The notes under the pieces were generated by a model. It did no database searches. It had not been told where the DNA came from and saw nothing but the letters and a program-made list of their open reading frames with translations. Source: an uncultured Lachnospiraceae bacterium (GTDB taxonomy: Bacteria; Bacillota; Clostridia; Lachnospirales; Lachnospiraceae). Taken from it: 7,969 nt of DNA. Positions 5,842-7,969 of this stretch are shown piece after piece. The stretch's first letter is position 1. Each line of letters starts with the position of its first letter. The stretch covers positions 1-7,969 of the forward strand of contig CAJUBR010000095.1 in assembly GCA_910584695.1 (NCBI GenBank), read 5' to 3'. Position numbers and translations under genes: made by a program.

Positions 5842-7131
5842 ATGAAAAGAGATAAGAAGAAACAAAAGGCACCGAATGAACAAAAAACAGGGAAGAAAAA
5901 ACAGGAATTTTTAGAAAAATTGAAGGAAAACCAGATGGTGAAACATATAGAGGAAGAAGAAAAGGAAACGGAGCGTGAAAAAGGACAGAACGGAAAGACA
6001 CATTGGACACATAAAAAAATACTTCTGGCAGTGACAGGTGTTGCGGTAACGGCTATATTGTTTTTTGCTGTTTCATCGGGTGATTATAATAGCTATGAAA
6101 TTGTAGAAGAAACCAGTGTAAAAAATACTTCTATGGCGGATTATGTAAAATACCAGAATACTCTGTTAAAATATAGCAAAGACGGTGCGGAGTATGTGGA
6201 CGGAAAAGGACAGGCCATATGGAATGAGACGTTTGCCATGAAGATGCCAGCGGCAGATGTTTCCGGTGAATATGTGGCAATCGCAGATTTGAATGGTAAT
6301 GATGTTTATATTTTTAACAAGGAGGGAAAAGTAAGCAGTACGACAATGCCGTATAAAATATGTGATATTGCGGTTGCGTCTCAGGGAGAGTTTGCAGTCA
6401 TCCTGGAAGGGGAGAAAGAAAATTATATTAATATATACGACAAGAAGGGAGAAGCGATTTCGGAAATTCAGACAACACTTGATAAAAGTGGATACCCGAT
6501 GGATATTGATCTGTCAAATGATGGTAAGAAACTGTTTTCAACTTATTTATATCTGGATGGTGCAGAAGTCAAAAATGGCTTGGCAGCCTATAATTTTGGG
6601 ACCGTAGGGCAAAATGAAAATGCAGACCGGTTGATGGGAGGCTACCAGCTGAAAGATACGATTGCACCGAAAGTAGAATTTTTAGATAATAATACAATTT
6701 GTGCATTTGGTGATAATCAGTTTATTATTTATTCCATGAAAGAAAAGCCCAGTGAAAAAGCAAAAATTGTATTTGATAAAGAGGTGCGAAGTGTTGTATA
6801 TAATTCGGAATATATCGGAGTTGTGATTCCGAATAGCAAAACGGAAGAAGCCTCTTATGTATTGGAATTATATAATACATCTGGGAAAAAGGTGTTGACT
6901 AAGAATATTGATATTAACTATGAAAATGTGAAGATGAATGGAGATGAGATTGTATTCACCGGGGGAACAGAATGTAGAATCTATACCGACAAAGGAAGAC
7001 TGAAGTTTTCATGTACCTTCCAAAAAAATGTTGTGGATATAGTGCCTACCGGATATAAACGGCGTTATATTGTGTTATATGACAGTGGCTCGGAAGTTAT
7101 TAGATTGAAACACGAAAGTGAAAAGGAATAG
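5842..7131 (+). CDS. DUF5711-like membrane-anchored beta-propeller protein
   Basis: From ATG 5842 the product has 429 residues. The first ~57 are extremely charged (K/E-rich) and cytoplasmic. One membrane span follows at about 59-80 (ILLAVTGVAVTAILFFAV), then an outer domain of about 345 residues. The outer part consists of repeated four-strand units with recurring patterns such as VYIFNKEGK, INIYDKKGE, LELYNTSGK and CRIYTDKGR, each following a hydrophobic strand that often ends a 'now-value' strand; this is how beta-propeller (WD/PQQ-like) blades look. I associate this layout with DUF5711 of Lachnospiraceae; its function is unknown to me. The reading frame is open back to a TTG at 5833, but AAAGG at 5828-5832 is nine bases from ATG 5842. 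Eight bases separate its stop from the CvpA start, so the two are probably co-transcribed and may act together at the membrane. Confidence 0.82.
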   Translation: MKRDKKKQKAPNEQKTGKKKQEFLEKLKENQMVKHIEEEEKETEREKGQNGKTHWTHKKILLAVTGVAVTAILFFAVSSGDYNSYEIVEETSVKNTSMADYVKYQNTLLKYSKDGAEYVDGKGQAIWNETFAMKMPAADVSGEYVAIADLNGNDVYIFNKEGKVSSTTMPYKICDIAVASQGEFAVILEGEKENYINIYDKKGEAISEIQTTLDKSGYPMDIDLSNDGKKLFSTYLYLDGAEVKNGLAAYNFGTVGQNENADRLMGGYQLKDTIAPKVEFLDNNTICAFGDNQFIIYSMKEKPSEKAKIVFDKEVRSVVYNSEYIGVVIPNSKTEEASYVLELYNTSGKKVLTKNIDINYENVKMNGDEIVFTGGTECRIYTDKGRLKFSCTFQKNVVDIVPTGYKRRYIVLYDSGSEVIRLKHESEKE

Positions 7132-7139
7132 ATACAGTT

Positions 7140-7838
7140 ATGGTTTGTGTTGTAATAGGAATTTTATTTGGAATATGTGTTTTGGCAGGTTGGATTCAAG
7201 GATTGTTTAAGGTACTGATTTCTGCGGCAGGACTGATCGCAAGTATTGTGGTGGCAATGTATGTAGCTCCCCAGATAAGCGGATATCTGGAGGAACACAC
7301 ACAAGTAGATGAGAAAATTGCAGCCTTTATATCGGAGGAATTGCAGTTTTCCGATTCCGGAAAAGATACATCTAAAGGAATGCAGGTGGCAATTATTAAA
7401 GAGCTGCCGCTACCGGAGAGTCTGAAGGCAAATATATTAGACAATAATAATTCGGAAATGTATAAAGTCTTAGATGTTGTCGGTGTATATGATTACATTG
7501 CGAAGTCCATTGCGGTAGTTATATTAAATGCATCGATTTTTTTATTGTTGGTCTTTAGCTGTCGGATTTTTTTCTTTTTTTTAAAAAAGGCTGTAAACGG
7601 ATTTACAAAGCTGCCAATTGTAAAATGGGTTGATAAAATAGGTGGAGGCTGTCTGGGTGTGGTAAAAGGACTTATTTTTATATGGGTATTTTTTATGATA
7701 TTGTCGATTACGAGTACATTTGAGTGGAGTCAGGAAATGATAGTACAGATTGGTCAGTCGAATGTGCTCAAATTGTTGTATGATAACAACTTACTACTAG
7801 ATATTGTAGCGGACTTAACAAAGGTTTTATATCTTTAA
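7140..7838 (+). CDS. CvpA-family integral membrane protein
   Basis: The 232-residue protein has the CvpA arrangement: two N-terminal spans at about 1-17 and 22-44, an outer or loop segment of about 75 polar residues, then spans at about 119-148 and 168-191. The segment LPIVKWVDKIGGGCLGVVKGL at 158-178 carries the family's glycine-rich signature. CvpA proteins were first linked to colicin V production; in Firmicutes their role is not settled, but they are general inner-membrane proteins often tied to envelope stress. The unusually long loop with no catalytic motif argues against an added protease. ATG 7140 lies eight bases after the DUF5711-like stop; the only ribosome-like site, AAGGAA at 7123-7128, is about 11 bases upstream, so translational coupling is plausible. 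No hairpin terminator follows; the rRNA-type promoter starts 40 bases after the stop codon. Confidence 0.88.
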   Translation: MVCVVIGILFGICVLAGWIQGLFKVLISAAGLIASIVVAMYVAPQISGYLEEHTQVDEKIAAFISEELQFSDSGKDTSKGMQVAIIKELPLPESLKANILDNNNSEMYKVLDVVGVYDYIAKSIAVVILNASIFLLLVFSCRIFFFFLKKAVNGFTKLPIVKWVDKIGGGCLGVVKGLIFIWVFFMILSITSTFEWSQEMIVQIGQSNVLKLLYDNNLLLDIVADLTKVLYL

Positions 7839-7845
7839 TAGTACT

Positions 7846-7910
7846 TAAAAAATATGTCAAAAAATTTAAAAAAAAGTGTTGACAATGCTATACCCCTGTG
7901 ATAATATAAT
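7846..7910 (+). promoter_or_regulatory. Strong rRNA-type promoter with AT-rich upstream element
   Basis: TTGACA at 7879-7884 is a perfect -35. Seventeen bases later TAATAT at 7902-7907 is preceded by TGA, an extended -10; an alternative perfect TATAAT at 7905-7910 has a 20-base spacer. Runs of A and T at about 7846-7876 lie immediately upstream and look like an UP element for the alpha subunit. These traits are typical of stable-RNA promoters. Transcription would start near 7914-7917. Confidence 0.8.
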
Positions 7911-7969
7911 CTTCGTTGCGGTGCTGAACACAGACAGCGAAGCAACAAAAGGACAATGAAAACTAAATG
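7911..7969 (+). other. Probable 16S rRNA operon leader, cut by the window edge
   Basis: The sequence after the promoter ends in GGACAATGAAAACTAAATG. This resembles the CTTTGAAAACTAAAC stretch just upstream of 16S rRNA in Bacillus and other Firmicutes, thought to take part in antitermination or processing. Within it CTTCGTTG (7911-7918) pairs with CAGCGAAG (7935-7942), one G-U pair included; its first bases lie before the predicted transcription start. A second pair, GTTGC (7915-7919) with GCAAC (7942-7946), would exclude it. The rRNA gene itself is outside the window, so a tRNA or another stable RNA cannot be ruled out. Confidence 0.6.

Noticed and set aside
5823..5855. Ten-codon frame MKKVDYNEKR overlapping the DUF5711-like start
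   Set aside because: There is no well-spaced ribosome site and nothing in the peptide suggests a leader or attenuator.

Overview
The window looks like low-GC Clostridia, most likely a Lachnospiraceae-type Firmicute. The support is AT-rich DNA, strong GGAGG-type ribosome binding sites, a YyaC-family sporulation protein, a DUF5711-like/CvpA pair, and an AT-rich upstream element plus TTGACA promoter leading into what looks like an rRNA operon leader. The family and genus calls rest on protein pattern recognition, not on a search.

Layout, left to right. (1) 2-715, plus strand: an unrecognised alpha/beta protein whose frame is open to the left edge. It stops at TAG 533-535, but the same frame then runs another 59 coding-looking codons to TAA 713-715, so the gene may be split by a premature stop. 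(2) 752-1834, plus: an HD-GYP-type protein that keeps the HD core but has lost several metal ligands and the GYP motif. (3) A bidirectional hairpin terminator at 1886-1932 separates it from a convergent minus-strand tandem-CBS protein (1949-2353), which may use an ATT start. (4) Divergent from the CBS gene is a membrane protein with long coiled coils (2575-3690, plus). (5) Convergent with that gene, five bases away, is yyaC (3696-4295, minus), with a sporulation-sigma-like -10 element upstream. (6) Divergent from yyaC is a membrane-anchored protein joining a degenerate MPN/JAMM-like cytoplasmic domain to an extracytoplasmic LysM domain (4544-5695, plus). (7) After a weak hairpin and a promoter region with three overlapping palindromes come a DUF5711-like propeller protein (5842-7131) and a CvpA-family membrane protein (7140-7838), probably co-transcribed. 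(8) The window ends in a strong promoter and a leader ending GAAAACTAAATG, which resembles the sequence just upstream of Firmicute 16S rRNA genes.

How the genes relate: most are in alternating orientation and are single transcription units, so no large operon is present. A theme of the right half is the cell envelope. The LysM protein, the DUF5711-like protein and CvpA are all membrane proteins, and the first two share one topology: a charged cytoplasmic N-terminus, one membrane span and an outer domain. The left half has two putative nucleotide-sensing proteins (a degenerate HD-GYP and a tandem CBS) with no visible output domain. No mobile element, CRISPR array or tRNA gene was seen. The most unusual items are the MPN-like/LysM pseudoenzyme architecture, the degenerate HD-GYP protein and the split first gene.
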